Positions 17,059 through 26,467 are shown, numbered from the stretch's first letter. The stretch: DNA of 64,000 nucleotides from Clostridiales bacterium (GCA_022786965.1 JALFXH010000146.1:62001-126000); one strand, 5' to 3'. The notes: generated by a model not told the origin, from the sequence alone. Translations and numbers: made by a program.

Positions 17059-20000
17059 ATGGCAAAGAGAACGGATATCAAGAAGATTCTCATCATCGGT
17101 TCAGGCCCCATCGTCATTGGTCAGGCGGCGGAGTTTGACTACGCGGGCACTCAGGCGTGCCTTGCCCTGAAGGAAGAGGGCTATGAGGTGGTGCTGTGCA
17201 ACTCTAACCCCGCCACCATCATGACGGACACCATCATTGCCGACAAGGTGTACATGGAGCCGCTGACGCTGGAATATATCGCAAAAATCATCCGCTACGA
17301 GCGCCCCGACGCCATCATCCCCGGCATCGGCGGCCAGACCGGCCTGAACCTCGCCATGCAGCTGGAGCAGAAGGGCATTCTCAAAGAGTGCCGGGTCAAG
17401 CTCTTGGGCACCCCCAGCTCCTCCATCGAGCGGGCGGAGGACCGGGAGCTGTTCAAGGAGATGTGCCTGTCCATCGGCGAGCCCGTCATCCCCTCCGAAA
17501 TCACCTACTCCATCGAGGAAGCCAAGGCAGCGGCCCTGCGCATCGGCTACCCCGTGGTGCTCCGGCCTGCCTTTACCCTGGGTGGCACCGGCGGCGGCTT
17601 TGCCTACAACGAGGAAGAGCTGGTGGAGATCGGCCTGAACGCCTTCTCCCTGTCTCCCGTCCATCAGGTGCTGGTGGAGAAGTCCGTCAAGGGCTACAAG
17701 GAAATCGAGTTCGAGGTCATGCGGGACTCCAACGACCATGCCATCACCATCTGCGGCATGGAGAACATCGACCCCGTGGGCGTCCACACCGGCGACTCTC
17801 TGGTGGTGGCTCCCATCATGACATTGAGCCGCGAAGACGAAAAAATGCTCAACGACTCCGCCATCAAGATCATCAAGGAGCTGAAGATCGAGGGCGGCTG
17901 CAACGTCCAGTTCGCCCTGAACCCCAATTCCTCTGAATACTACCTCATCGAGGTCAATCCCCGTGTGTCCCGTTCCTCCGCCCTGGCTTCCAAGGCCTCC
18001 GGCTATCCCATCGCCCGGGTCACCGCGAAAATTGCCGTGGGCATGGCTCTGGAGGACATCAAGATTGCCAACACCACCGCCGCCTTCGAGCCCAGCCTTG
18101 ACTACGTCATCGCCAAGCTGCCCCGGTTCCCCTTCGACAAGTTCGCCTCCGCTTCCAACGAGCTGGGCACCCAGATGAAGGCTACCGGCGAGGTCATGGG
18201 CATCGGCGCGAACCTGGAGGAGGCCCTGCTCAAGGGCATCCGCTCTCTGGAAAGCGGCGAGAACCACATCTACCATCCCAAGTTCAACGATATGACCGTG
18301 GACGAGATGCTGGAGTACATCAGCAAGTTCCGCTCCGACAACATCTTCGCCATCGCCGAGCTGTTCTACCACGGCGTCAGCGTGGAGAAAATCTACGAGC
18401 TGACCCAGATCACTCCCTACTTCCTGAACGCCATCAAGAACATTGTGGACATGGAGGAGACCCTGAAGCTCCACGTGAACGATGAGGAATATCTGCGCAA
18501 GGCCAAGGTCATGGGCTTCAGCGACAAGTACATCGCCCGGATGTGGAAGCAGACCGAGCTGGATGTGTTCAATTTCCGCAAGGCGCACAACATTTTCCCC
18601 GTTTTCCGCATGGTGGACACCTGCCACACCGGGGCCTACATCCCCTACTTCTACTCCTCCTACACCGGAGAAAACGACTCCCGCCTGACCACCAAGAAGA
18701 AGATCGTGGTGCTGGGCGCGGGCCCCATCCGCATCGGTCAGGGCGTGGAGTTCGACTACTCCACCGTCCATGCCGTCATGACCATCCGCAAGGCTGGTTA
18801 CGAGGCCATCATCATCAACAACAACCCCGAAACGGTTTCCACCGACTACACCACCGCCGACAAGCTGTACTTTGAGCCCCTGACCCCCGAGGATGTGATG
18901 AACATCATCGAGTTTGAAAAGCCCGAGGGTGTCATTGCCTCCCTGGGCGGCCAGACCGCCATCAACCTGGCTCAGCCCCTCCACGACCGGGGCGTGAAGA
19001 TCATCGGCACCGACTGCGACGCCATTGACCGGGCTGAGGACCGGAACGAGTTTGAAAAGCTGCTGAACGAACTGAACATTCCCCGGGCCAAGGGCCGTGC
19101 CGTGACGAAGATTGAGGACGGCATTGCCGCCGCGGCGGAGATCGGCTATCCCGTGCTGGTGCGTCCCTCCTTCGTGCTGGGCGGCAGGGCTATGCAGATC
19201 GTCGCCAACGAGCGTCAGCTGCGCCACTACCTGAAAAACGCCGTCCAGATCGACGAGGACAAGCCCGTATTGGTTGACAAGTACATTCAGGGCAAGGAAG
19301 TGGAAATTGACGCCATCTGCGATGGACGGGACGTGTTCGTTCCCGGCATCATGGAGCTGGTGGAGCGCACCGGCGTGCACTCCGGCGACTCCATCTCCGT
19401 GTATCCCCCCTTCTCCATCTCCAATAAGGTCAAGGGTATTATTCTGCAATACGCCAAAAGATTAGGTCTGGGCATCGGCATTGTGGGCCTGTTCAACATC
19501 CAGTTCATCGTGGACAAGGACGATAACGTTTACATCATCGAGGTCAACCCCCGTTCCTCCCGGACCGTTCCCTTCCTGTCTAAGGCCACGGGATACAGCC
19601 TGGCAGACATTGCCACCGAGGTCATTCTGGGCAAATCTCTTAAGGAGCAGGGCTTCTTCGACATCTATCCCGATGAGAAGGAGCGGTGGTACGTCAAGGC
19701 CCCCGTGTTCTCCTTCAACAAGATTCGGGGTCTGGACGCCTACCTGTCTCCTGAGATGAAGTCCACCGGCGAGGCCATCGGCTACGACAAGACCATGACC
19801 CGGGCCCTGTACAAGGCCCTGCAGGCCTCCGGAATGAAGCTGCAGAACTACGGCACTGTGCTGTGCACCATCGCCGACAAGGACAAGGAGGAGGCTCTGC
19901 CTCTGATCCGCCGGTTCTACCAGCTGGGCTTCAACATCGAGGCCACCTCCGGCACCGCCGCCTTCCTGAAGCAGAATGGCATCCGTACCCACGCTCTGGC

Positions 20001-20226
20001 AAAAATCAGCGACGGCAGCGACGAGATCCCGAACGCTCTGCGGCAGGGCCACATTGCCTACGTCATCAACACCCGGGACCCCGGCGCCAACGAGAACGAC
20101 GGCATCAAGATTCGCCAGATCGCCACGGAGCACAACGTGACCCTGTTCACCGCCCTTGACACCATCAAGGTGCTGTTGGACGTGCTGGAGGAGACCACCC
20201 TGACCATCTCCACCATCGACGCCTAA
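17059..20226 (+). CDS. carB: Carbamoyl-phosphate synthase large subunit
   Basis: Makes carbamoyl phosphate from ammonia, bicarbonate and two ATP. At 1055 residues it is full length. Two homologous ATP-grasp halves are visible (GSGPIVIGQAAEFDYAG near residue 15 and GAGPIRIGQGVEFDYS near residue 555; EVNPRVSRSS and EVNPRSSRTV), then a C-terminal MGS-like regulatory domain (about residues 930-1055). GGAGG precedes the ATG. The small glutaminase subunit CarA is not in the window although the rest of the pathway is, so CarA must be encoded elsewhere or ammonia used directly. Confidence 0.96.
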   Translation: MAKRTDIKKILIIGSGPIVIGQAAEFDYAGTQACLALKEEGYEVVLCNSNPATIMTDTIIADKVYMEPLTLEYIAKIIRYERPDAIIPGIGGQTGLNLAMQLEQKGILKECRVKLLGTPSSSIERAEDRELFKEMCLSIGEPVIPSEITYSIEEAKAAALRIGYPVVLRPAFTLGGTGGGFAYNEEELVEIGLNAFSLSPVHQVLVEKSVKGYKEIEFEVMRDSNDHAITICGMENIDPVGVHTGDSLVVAPIMTLSREDEKMLNDSAIKIIKELKIEGGCNVQFALNPNSSEYYLIEVNPRVSRSSALASKASGYPIARVTAKIAVGMALEDIKIANTTAAFEPSLDYVIAKLPRFPFDKFASASNELGTQMKATGEVMGIGANLEEALLKGIRSLESGENHIYHPKFNDMTVDEMLEYISKFRSDNIFAIAELFYHGVSVEKIYELTQITPYFLNAIKNIVDMEETLKLHVNDEEYLRKAKVMGFSDKYIARMWKQTELDVFNFRKAHNIFPVFRMVDTCHTGAYIPYFYSSYTGENDSRLTTKKKIVVLGAGPIRIGQGVEFDYSTVHAVMTIRKAGYEAIIINNNPETVSTDYTTADKLYFEPLTPEDVMNIIEFEKPEGVIASLGGQTAINLAQPLHDRGVKIIGTDCDAIDRAEDRNEFEKLLNELNIPRAKGRAVTKIEDGIAAAAEIGYPVLVRPSFVLGGRAMQIVANERQLRHYLKNAVQIDEDKPVLVDKYIQGKEVEIDAICDGRDVFVPGIMELVERTGVHSGDSISVYPPFSISNKVKGIILQYAKRLGLGIGIVGLFNIQFIVDKDDNVYIIEVNPRSSRTVPFLSKATGYSLADIATEVILGKSLKEQGFFDIYPDEKERWYVKAPVFSFNKIRGLDAYLSPEMKSTGEAIGYDKTMTRALYKALQASGMKLQNYGTVLCTIADKDKEEALPLIRRFYQLGFNIEATSGTAAFLKQNGIRTHALAKISDGSDEIPNALRQGHIAYVINTRDPGANENDGIKIRQIATEHNVTLFTALDTIKVLLDVLEETTLTISTIDA

Positions 20227-20227
20227 G

Positions 20228-20422
20228 GCCCGCAGTGCGGGCGGACAATGCGTTACGAACCGGATCTGTCAACCAACACCATTGGGTGGCTCGATTCGAT
20301 ACAGGCAGCCGTAGGGGGCGGCGTCCTCGACGCCCCGGCGGTCAAAGTCTGCGATATGCTGCCGGTTTGCGGCGAAAACGAAACAGGTTCAAAGGGGGCG
20401 TCGAGGACGCCGCCCCCTACGG
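20228..20422. repeat. Family B copy followed by family D copy 3
   Basis: Directly after the carB stop, a family B unit (CCCGCAGTGCGGGCGGACAA..., 20228-20300) is followed by a 114-bp family D element (20309-20422) with ends GTAGGGGGCGGCGTCCTCGA and CGAGGACGCCGCCCCCTACG. The whole gap between carB and pyrK is repeat DNA, yet the operon order is kept. Confidence 0.75.
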
Positions 20423-20434
20423 ATAGGAGGAACC

Positions 20435-21169
20435 ATGAAACAAAGCATTTTCACCATCCTCAGCAACACCGCGCTGACGGACAGTGTTTATAAAATGGTG
20501 CTGTCCGGTGATACTTCCGCCATCACCGCCCCGGGGCAGTTCGTGAACATTCAGCTTTCGGGACTGTTTCTGCGCCGCCCCATCTCCGTCTGCGACTATG
20601 ACGGCAGCACCCTCACCATTATCTACAAGGTGGTGGGCAAGGGCACGGAAGTCATGAGCGCCATGGCTCCCGGCGAAAAACTGGACATTCTCACGGGCCT
20701 TGGCAACGGCTACGACCTCTCCATCACCGGTGAGCACCCCGTGCTGCTGGGCGGCGGTGTAGGCGTGCCCCCCATGTACAATCTTGCCAAAAAGCTGCTG
20801 GAACAGGGAAAGCAGGTATCCGTGATTCTTGGCTTCAACACTAAAGACGAGATTTTCTATGAGGACGAATTCCGGGCGCTGGGCTGTGATGTAACCGTTA
20901 CTACCGTGGATGGAAGCTATGGGGTAAAGGGTTTTGTCACCGACGCTCTGCCGGAAGGCTACACCCATTTCTGCTGCTGCGGCCCCGAACCCATGCTGAA
21001 AGCGGTGTACCGGGCCACAAAAACCTCCGGTCAGATGAGCTTTGAAGAGCGGATGGGCTGCGGCTTCGGCGCCTGCATGGGCTGCTCCTGCAAGACTCTG
21101 ACGGGCAGCAAGCGCATCTGCAAGGACGGCCCCGTGATGAAGAAGGAGGAGATTTTATGGGAAGCCTGA
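20435..21169 (+). CDS. pyrK: Dihydroorotate dehydrogenase electron-transfer subunit
   Basis: FAD and 2Fe-2S subunit that passes electrons from PyrD to NAD. It has 244 residues. The FAD-binding motif LRRPISVCDYD is near residue 47 and GGGVGVPPMYNLA marks the NAD-binding half. The C-terminal cluster motif GCGFGACMGCSCKT...RICKDGPV holds the four iron-sulfur cysteines. ATAGGAGG precedes the ATG. It overlaps pyrD by 13 bases, consistent with stoichiometric synthesis of the PyrDK complex. Confidence 0.94.
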   Translation: MKQSIFTILSNTALTDSVYKMVLSGDTSAITAPGQFVNIQLSGLFLRRPISVCDYDGSTLTIIYKVVGKGTEVMSAMAPGEKLDILTGLGNGYDLSITGEHPVLLGGGVGVPPMYNLAKKLLEQGKQVSVILGFNTKDEIFYEDEFRALGCDVTVTTVDGSYGVKGFVTDALPEGYTHFCCCGPEPMLKAVYRATKTSGQMSFEERMGCGFGACMGCSCKTLTGSKRICKDGPVMKKEEILWEA

Positions 21170-22074
21170 GCGTCAATCTCTGCGGCATTGAACTGGATAA
21201 CCCCGTAATTCCCGCCTCCGGCACCTTCGGCTATGGCTATGAGTACGCGGAATTGTACGATATCAACGAACTGGGAACCTTCTCCTTCAAGGGCACCACG
21301 AAAGATGCCCGGTTCGGCAATCCCACTCCCCGGATTGCCGAGTGCACCGCGGGCATGATCAACGCCGTGGGCTTACAGAATCCCGGCGTGGAGAAGGTCA
21401 TTTCTGAGGAACTGCCAAAGCTCGCCAAGTGCTTCCACAAGCCCGTCATGGCCAATGTCTCCGGTTTTTCCGTGGAGGACTACGCCTACACCTGCGAAAA
21501 GCTGGACAAAGAGGAGCAGGTGGGCTGGCTGGAGGTCAACGTCAGCTGCCCCAATGTTCACGGCGGCGGTATGAGCTTCGGCACCCAGCCGGAAGCGGCG
21601 GCGGAGGTCACCCGGGCGGTGAAGGCCGTTACCAAAAAGCCGGTTATCATTAAACTTTCCCCAAATGTCACCGACATTGTTTCCATTGCCAAGGCCTGCG
21701 AGGAGGCCGGAGCCGACGGCATCAGCCTGATCAACACCATGCTTGGTATGCGCATCAATCTGCGCACCCGCAAGCCCATCATCGCCAACACCATGGGCGG
21801 CTTCTCCGGCCCCGCCATCTTCCCGGTGGCTCTGCGGATGGTTTATCAGGTATCCCAGGCGGTGAAGGTGCCCGTCATCGGCATGGGCGGCGTGTCCAGC
21901 GCGGAAGATGTGATTGAAATGATGCTGGCAGGCGCGACGGCTGTGGAGGTGGGCGCGGCGAACCTTGTGAACCCCTTCGTCTGCCGGGACATCATCCGGG
22001 CCTTGCCGGAGACCATGGCGAAATACAGAATTGAAAATTTGAAAGATATTATAGGAGGCGCACACAATGGGTAA
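21157..22074 (+). CDS. pyrD: Dihydroorotate dehydrogenase, class 1B catalytic subunit
   Basis: FMN-dependent cytosolic enzyme oxidising dihydroorotate to orotate. With 305 residues it is the class 1B size. The catalytic cysteine is in NVSCPNVHGGG near residue 130 (class 1B uses Cys where class 2 uses Ser). FMN-binding GGFSGPAI and GMGGVSSAEDVIEMMLAGA follow. It pairs with PyrK, overlapping it at the start, and overlaps pyrF by eight bases at the end. Confidence 0.95.
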   Translation: MGSLSVNLCGIELDNPVIPASGTFGYGYEYAELYDINELGTFSFKGTTKDARFGNPTPRIAECTAGMINAVGLQNPGVEKVISEELPKLAKCFHKPVMANVSGFSVEDYAYTCEKLDKEEQVGWLEVNVSCPNVHGGGMSFGTQPEAAAEVTRAVKAVTKKPVIIKLSPNVTDIVSIAKACEEAGADGISLINTMLGMRINLRTRKPIIANTMGGFSGPAIFPVALRMVYQVSQAVKVPVIGMGGVSSAEDVIEMMLAGATAVEVGAANLVNPFVCRDIIRALPETMAKYRIENLKDIIGGAHNG

Positions 22075-22765
22075 GGACGTTATCGTAGCCTGCGATTTTT
22101 CCTCCGCGGAAGCTACCTTCGCGTTTTTGGACAAGTTCACCGGGCGTAAGCCCTTCGTCAAGATCGGCATGGAGCTGTATTATGCCGAGGGTCCCAGCAT
22201 CGTCAAGGAGATCAAGGCAAGAGGACACAAGATCTTCCTGGATCTGAAGCTCCACGACATTCCCAACACCGTCAAAAAGGCTATGGCAGTCCTGAGCAAT
22301 CTGGACGTGGACATCACCAACCTCCACGCTGCCGGCACCACCGCCATGATGCAGGCCGCTCTGGAGGGCCTGACCCGTCCCGACGGCAGCCGCCCTCTGC
22401 TGATCGCCGTGACCCAGCTGACCTCCACCGATCAGGAGGCCATGGAGCGGGACCTGATGATCCACGCCCCCATCGACGAGGTGGTCATGCACTACGCCGA
22501 GACCGCGAAAAATGCCGGTCTGGACGGCATCGTCTGCTCCCCCTTGGAAGCGGGCAAGGTTCACGACCGCTGCGGAAAGAACTTCCTCACCGTCACCCCC
22601 GGTGTCCGGTTTGCGGATGGGGATGTGGGCGACCAGAAGCGGGTCATGACCCCCGCCGCCGCCAAGGCCATCGGCTCTGACTACATTGTGGTGGGCCGTC
22701 CCATCACCGCCGCCGCTGACCCTGTGGCAGCCTACGAGCGGTGTATCGCTGAGTTTGTCGATTAA
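22067..22765 (+). CDS. pyrF: Orotidine-5'-phosphate decarboxylase
   Basis: Last step to UMP. It has 232 residues of the short (group 1) type, with the catalytic DLKLHDIPNTV motif near residue 61, the phosphate-binding VTPGVRF and GRPITAAADP near the end, and VACDF at the N-terminus. ATAGGAGGCG inside the end of pyrD serves as its ribosome binding site. Confidence 0.95.
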   Translation: MGKDVIVACDFSSAEATFAFLDKFTGRKPFVKIGMELYYAEGPSIVKEIKARGHKIFLDLKLHDIPNTVKKAMAVLSNLDVDITNLHAAGTTAMMQAALEGLTRPDGSRPLLIAVTQLTSTDQEAMERDLMIHAPIDEVVMHYAETAKNAGLDGIVCSPLEAGKVHDRCGKNFLTVTPGVRFADGDVGDQKRVMTPAAAKAIGSDYIVVGRPITAAADPVAAYERCIAEFVD

Positions 22766-22769
22766 TAAT

Positions 22770-22842
22770 GTAGGGGCGGGTCACTGACCCGCCCGTCCGC
22801 GAAGCGGCAATGCCGAAGGGCGGGTCGGTGACCCGCCCCTAC
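22770..22842. repeat. Palindromic repeat, family E copy 1
   Basis: GTAGGGGCGGGTCACTGACC and GGGCGGGTCGGTGACCCGCC-CCTAC are inverted ends of a 73-bp element between pyrF and pyrE. Confidence 0.7.
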
Positions 22843-22870
22843 GGTTATCATAATAAAAGGAGATAGAATC

Positions 22871-23527
22871 ATGGAAGCCTACAAGCGCGAGTTTATTCAG
22901 TTTTTGGAAAATGCCGGTGTGCTGCGGTTCGGTGATTTCACCGCCAAGTCCGGCCGGAAGATCCCCTATTTCATCAACGCCGGTGACATCAAAACCGGCG
23001 AGCAGATCGCCACCCTGGGCGAGTTCTACGCCCGGGCCTATCAGGAAAAGCTGGGCAAGAAGCAGGCCGTTCTCTACGGCCCTGCCTACAAGGGCATTTC
23101 CATTGCCGTGTCCGCCGCCGTTGCCTTAAGCAAGCAGGGGCTGAACGTGCCTTTCTTCTTCAACCGCAAGGAGCTCAAGGATCACGGCGAGGGTGGCGTG
23201 TTCGTGGGCTATGTGCCGAAGGCCGGCGAGGAAGTGGTCATCGTGGAAGATGTCATCACCGCCGGTACCGCCATCCGGGAGAGTATGGAGATTCTCAGCC
23301 ACTTAGAGGGCGTGAAGGTGGCCGCCACCTTCATTATGGTGGACCGCAAGGAGCGGGGCAAGGGCGAAAAACTTGCCATGCAGGAGGTGGAGGACGAGTT
23401 CGGCTTCCCCGTGTACTCCGTGGTGGATGTGTACGATATTATCGAGTACCTGGAAGAGGACTCCGCCAATGCCGAGAACGTGACCCGGATTAAGAATTAT
23501 CTGGCCGTGAATGGAGCGAACGTATGA
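22871..23527 (+). CDS. pyrE: Orotate phosphoribosyltransferase
   Basis: Transfers PRPP ribose-phosphate to orotate to give OMP. It has 218 residues. The PRPP-binding motif [14 protein letters not shown] lies near residue 120, and [13 protein letters not shown] is the catalytic flexible loop (Lys/His). AAAAGGAGAT precedes the ATG. The stop overlaps the pyrB start by four bases (ATGA). Confidence 0.95.
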   Translation: MEAYKREFIQFLENAGVLRFGDFTAKSGRKIPYFINAGDIKTGEQIATLGEFYARAYQEKLGKKQAVLYGPAYKGISIAVSAAVALSKQGLNVPFFFNRKELKDHGEGGVFVGYVPKAGEEVVIVEDVITAGTAIRESMEILSHLEGVKVAATFIMVDRKERGKGEKLAMQEVEDEFGFPVYSVVDVYDIIEYLEEDSANAENVTRIKNYLAVNGANV

Positions 23528-24606
23528 GAAGTCTGAACAGTATCCTGGAGCTGAGCGTGGCGGAGCTGGATGAACTGATCGCCACCGCCAAGGACATCAT
23601 TGCCCACCCCGAAAATTACTGGGACAGGTGCGCCCACAAGAAGCTGGCCACTCTGTTCTTTGAGCCTTCCACCCGCACCCGTCTGAGCTTTGAAGCCGCC
23701 ATGCTGGAGCTGGGCGGCACGGTGTTGGGCTTCAGCGAGGCCGGTTCCTCCTCCGCCGCCAAGGGCGAGAGCGTGTCCGACACCGCCCGGATGGTCAGCT
23801 GTTACGCCGACATCATCGCCATGCGCCATCCCAAGGAGGGCGCGCCCTACGTTGCCTCCCGGGCAGCCAGCATCCCCGTCATCAACGCCGGTGACGGCGG
23901 CCACAACCACCCCACCCAGACCCTGGCCGATATTCTGACCATTTCCAGAGAATTGGGCCGTCTGGACCATCTGACCATCGGTGTCTGCGGCGACCTGAAA
24001 TACGGCCGGACGGTGCATTCCCTCATTGAGGCCATGAGCCGCTATGAAGGTGTCCGTTTTGTGCTGATTTCCCCGGCGGAATTGAAGATTCCCGGCTTTA
24101 TCCGTTACAATGTCTTCGAAAACAAGGGCATTCCCTACACCGAGACCACCTCTCTGGAGGAGGCTATGCCCCAGCTGGACGTGCTGTACATGACGAGAAT
24201 CCAGCGGGAGCGGTTTGACGATCCCTGGGAGTACGAGCGGCTGAAGGACAGCTATGTGCTGGATGTGGAGAAGATGAAGCTGGCAAAGGAGCAGATGTGC
24301 GTGCTGCATCCTCTGCCCCGGGTCAACGAGATCAGCGTGAAGGTGGACGACGACCCCCGTGCCGCCTACTTCCGTCAGGCTCTGAACGGGAAATATATGC
24401 GTATGGCGCTGATTCTGAAGCTCCTGGACGAGGCCAAGCGGAATCCCGAGAAGGAAGCCATTGATACCACGGAACTGGAATACGACCGTGTCTGCCACAA
24501 CCCCAAGTGCATTTCCCAGACGGAGCAGGAGCTGCCCCAGATTTTCCGCTGCACCGACAAGGCCGCGGATATCCACCGCTGCATCTACTGCGAACAGCGG
24601 GCATAA
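23524..24606 (+). CDS. pyrB: Aspartate carbamoyltransferase with C-terminal PyrI-like zinc ribbon
   Basis: Condenses carbamoyl phosphate and aspartate. The catalytic domain (about residues 1-305) is complete: [19 protein letters not shown] and [11 protein letters not shown]. The protein is 360 residues, about 50 longer than a normal PyrB. The tail has cysteines at 324, 329, 353 and 356 in the order CX4C-X23-CX2C, the same spacing as the zinc domain of E. coli PyrI, with shared words (NxxCIS, A-x-DI, YCE). The allosteric nucleotide-binding domain of PyrI is absent and no pyrI gene is in the window. Confidence 0.95.
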   Translation: MRSLNSILELSVAELDELIATAKDIIAHPENYWDRCAHKKLATLFFEPSTRTRLSFEAAMLELGGTVLGFSEAGSSSAAKGESVSDTARMVSCYADIIAMRHPKEGAPYVASRAASIPVINAGDGGHNHPTQTLADILTISRELGRLDHLTIGVCGDLKYGRTVHSLIEAMSRYEGVRFVLISPAELKIPGFIRYNVFENKGIPYTETTSLEEAMPQLDVLYMTRIQRERFDDPWEYERLKDSYVLDVEKMKLAKEQMCVLHPLPRVNEISVKVDDDPRAAYFRQALNGKYMRMALILKLLDEAKRNPEKEAIDTTELEYDRVCHNPKCISQTEQELPQIFRCTDKAADIHRCIYCEQRA

Positions 24607-24616
24607 ACACGAAAAC

Positions 24617-24640
24617 GAGCCGCCCCGGCCGGGGCGGCTC
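24617..24640 (+). terminator. Hairpin after the pyr operon
   Basis: The 10-bp perfect stem GAGCCGCCCC / GGGGCGGCTC has a GGCC loop, followed by AAATTCTGTT. The T tract is weak. Confidence 0.6.
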
Positions 24641-24650
24641 AAATTCTGTT

Positions 24651-24716
24651 CGTAGGGGACGGCCTCCCGGACGTCCCGCTGGTAAATCCGGGGCGTCGAG
24701 GACGCCGCCCCCTACG
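24651..24716. repeat. Palindromic repeat, family D copy 4
   Basis: CGTAGGGGACGGCCTCCCGG and CGAGGACGCCGCCCCCTACG bound a 66-bp element. The minus-strand stop codon of the FliB-like gene (24714-24712) is the TAG of its right end. Confidence 0.7.
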
Positions 24717-25710
24717 GGCTTTTCAGCAGCATTCCCAGCAGCTTCGCGTCGGTAAAGGCCGTGTGAGAATAGGCGGCATCCAGCAGGGTGTCCATGTTGT
24801 CCGCGTCGTTCTCAATTTCTTTGGAAAACAGCTGGGCGGTTTTTTCAAAATCTCCCCCCAATTCCCGCAGCAGCAGGCAGGCGATGACCATGAACTTTAC
24901 CCGGCTGTACAGGTCGTAATCCGATACGGCCTGCAGCCAGTAGCGGTTTATGAAATAGCGCAGCAGCGCCGGCGTGCGGCGGTCCCAGTCCCCCGGGGCG
25001 GGAGAGCGCAGCCGGGTCTCCCATCCATCTGTTAGAATTTCAAGGGACTGAAAAAAGGAAACGATCTGAGCAATATCTCCCGGTTGGGCCAGCTCCCGGG
25101 CGGTTTCCAACGCGGCATCCGTATCATAGGGAGCAGATTCCGCTCCATCCAGCTCCCCCTGCGCCTGACAGCCGTAGAGCAGGAGCAAGGCGAGGGTGTG
25201 CCCGACAGGCCGGCGGGAATCCTCCAGCAGTTCCAGCGCGGCCACCCGGGTGCGTTTCAGAACCGCCATGGCGTCCCGGTCATATTCGGACTTACCGATA
25301 TTGGGAACCTCTTCTGTTACAGATACAGCGGGTTCGTTCAAAATCAGCCGGGCGGCCTCCGGGCAACTCAGTTCCAGCCCCAGCTCTGCAAAATCGCCGT
25401 AATCATGGGTCAGCCGGGGGAATTCCCGGCAGGTCTTGCACAGGGCAGCTTCCCCCAGCTCCGCCTGAATCCGGCACAGCCCATCCCGCCGCCACATGGG
25501 GCAGCGTCCGTCAATGATGGCCATATAGGTTTCGCCGTCTTCATCCCGAAGAACACGGCGAAGCTCATTTCCCAGCGGGCCTGGGAGTTTCCGGTAGCGG
25601 GAAGCGGAATCCGCATCCACCTGCACCTCCCATTCCTCGCAGCAGCTGTCGGGACAGCCGCCCGCCAGACAGCGGAAGCGGTCATAATAGTCGTGTTTTG
25701 TGATTTTCAT
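24712..25710 (-). CDS. FliB-like (flagellin lysine-N-methylase family) Cys-rich protein
   Basis: A 332-residue member of the family often annotated as flagellin lysine-N-methylase. The N-terminal Cys-rich region (CLAGGCPDSCCEEW near residue 15, then GRCPMW, GLCRIQ, CKTCREFPR) suggests a metal or iron-sulfur site; the rest is helical. No flagellar gene is in the window, so a flagellin substrate is doubtful. The ATG at 25710 follows GGGGAGAA. The last codons and TAG stop are provided by repeat D4 (Lys-Ser-Pro-stop). Confidence 0.7.
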   Translation of the reverse strand: MKITKHDYYDRFRCLAGGCPDSCCEEWEVQVDADSASRYRKLPGPLGNELRRVLRDEDGETYMAIIDGRCPMWRRDGLCRIQAELGEAALCKTCREFPRLTHDYGDFAELGLELSCPEAARLILNEPAVSVTEEVPNIGKSEYDRDAMAVLKRTRVAALELLEDSRRPVGHTLALLLLYGCQAQGELDGAESAPYDTDAALETARELAQPGDIAQIVSFFQSLEILTDGWETRLRSPAPGDWDRRTPALLRYFINRYWLQAVSDYDLYSRVKFMVIACLLLRELGGDFEKTAQLFSKEIENDADNMDTLLDAAYSHTAFTDAKLLGMLLKSP

Positions 25711-25723
25711 TAGAATTCTCCCC

Positions 25724-25756
25724 AAAAAAGGAGCGCATACGGCGGGTATGCGCTCC
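25724..25756 (-). terminator. Terminator of the DivIVA-like gene
   Basis: The 11-bp perfect stem GGAGCGCATAC / GTATGCGCTCC with loop GGCGG is followed on the minus strand by TTTTTTGGGG. The T run directly abuts the ribosome binding site of the FliB-like gene. Confidence 0.85.
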
Positions 25757-25762
25757 AAAACG

Positions 25763-26344
25763 TTATTTGTTGGGACGGATGGCGCCCATAATGGAGGAGG
25801 CATCCTGCAAAGCCTGCTTGCTGGAGCTGACGGCCACCTGAAGCTGTGTCAGCTGGGACATGACCTCGTCTGCCATCTGCGTGATGTCGGCGGAAATGCC
25901 GTCCACCTTGGCGGAGGCCTCGGTCAGTACGCTGTTGGCCTGAAAATACACCAGCTCCGCCCGCTCCTTCGCCTCCCGCTCAATGCGCTCTGCCCGCCGG
26001 TAGGCTTCCAGCTCGTCACTGGCGATGGGGGACAGCGCGGGCGTTTCCGCATTCTGCTCCGGGGCGGCAGACTGGGCCAGCTGCTGTTCCAGCTCCGCGC
26101 ACCGGGCCTGGGCCGCCTCCAATTGCCGGGTCAGCTCGGCACACCGGTCCTCCAGAGAGGAAATGACAGACCGCTGATTTTCCAGCTCCGGCAGAGCGTC
26201 CACCTGCTGACGCAGAGCTTCATTCTCGGTGGTGAGCTGATTGATCTGATTGGTGTGCTTTGTATTGAGGTATTCCAGATAATGCACCACATCCTCCCGG
26301 TTGAAGCCGTTGAACGCGGAGCGGAAATTCTGAGACGCCGCCAT
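25763..26344 (-). CDS. DivIVA-domain coiled-coil protein
   Basis: A 193-residue DivIVA/GpsB-like protein. The N-terminus (FRSAFNGFNREDVVHYLEYLN) is the membrane-curvature-binding DivIVA head. A long coiled coil follows (about residues 25-90), then an Ala/Pro-rich break and a second coiled coil (about 105-190). It probably localises to division sites or poles. AAGGAGG precedes the ATG. It has its own promoter and terminator and no division gene next to it. Confidence 0.8.
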   Translation of the reverse strand: MAASQNFRSAFNGFNREDVVHYLEYLNTKHTNQINQLTTENEALRQQVDALPELENQRSVISSLEDRCAELTRQLEAAQARCAELEQQLAQSAAPEQNAETPALSPIASDELEAYRRAERIEREAKERAELVYFQANSVLTEASAKVDGISADITQMADEVMSQLTQLQVAVSSSKQALQDASSIMGAIRPNK

Positions 26345-26386
26345 AAAAGTTCCTCCTTAAAAGCGGTTAAATCACGGTTTTTCTGA

Positions 26387-26415
26387 ATTATACCACAGAA
26401 AGACCGGAAAAACAA
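26387..26415 (-). promoter_or_regulatory. Promoter of the DivIVA-like gene
   Basis: On the minus strand, TTGTTT (26415-26410), 17 bases, and an extended -10 TGGTATAAT (TATAAT 26392-26387). Confidence 0.65.
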
Positions 26416-26467
26416 CCTCTTTCCCTCTTACTCCGCCAGACGTTCAGAAAAAAATTTTGTTTTCCTC

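Noticed and set aside
17101..19449. 782-residue minus-strand frame inside carB
   Set aside because: Shadow of carB; low-complexity Val/Gly/His/Asp composition and no ribosome binding site.
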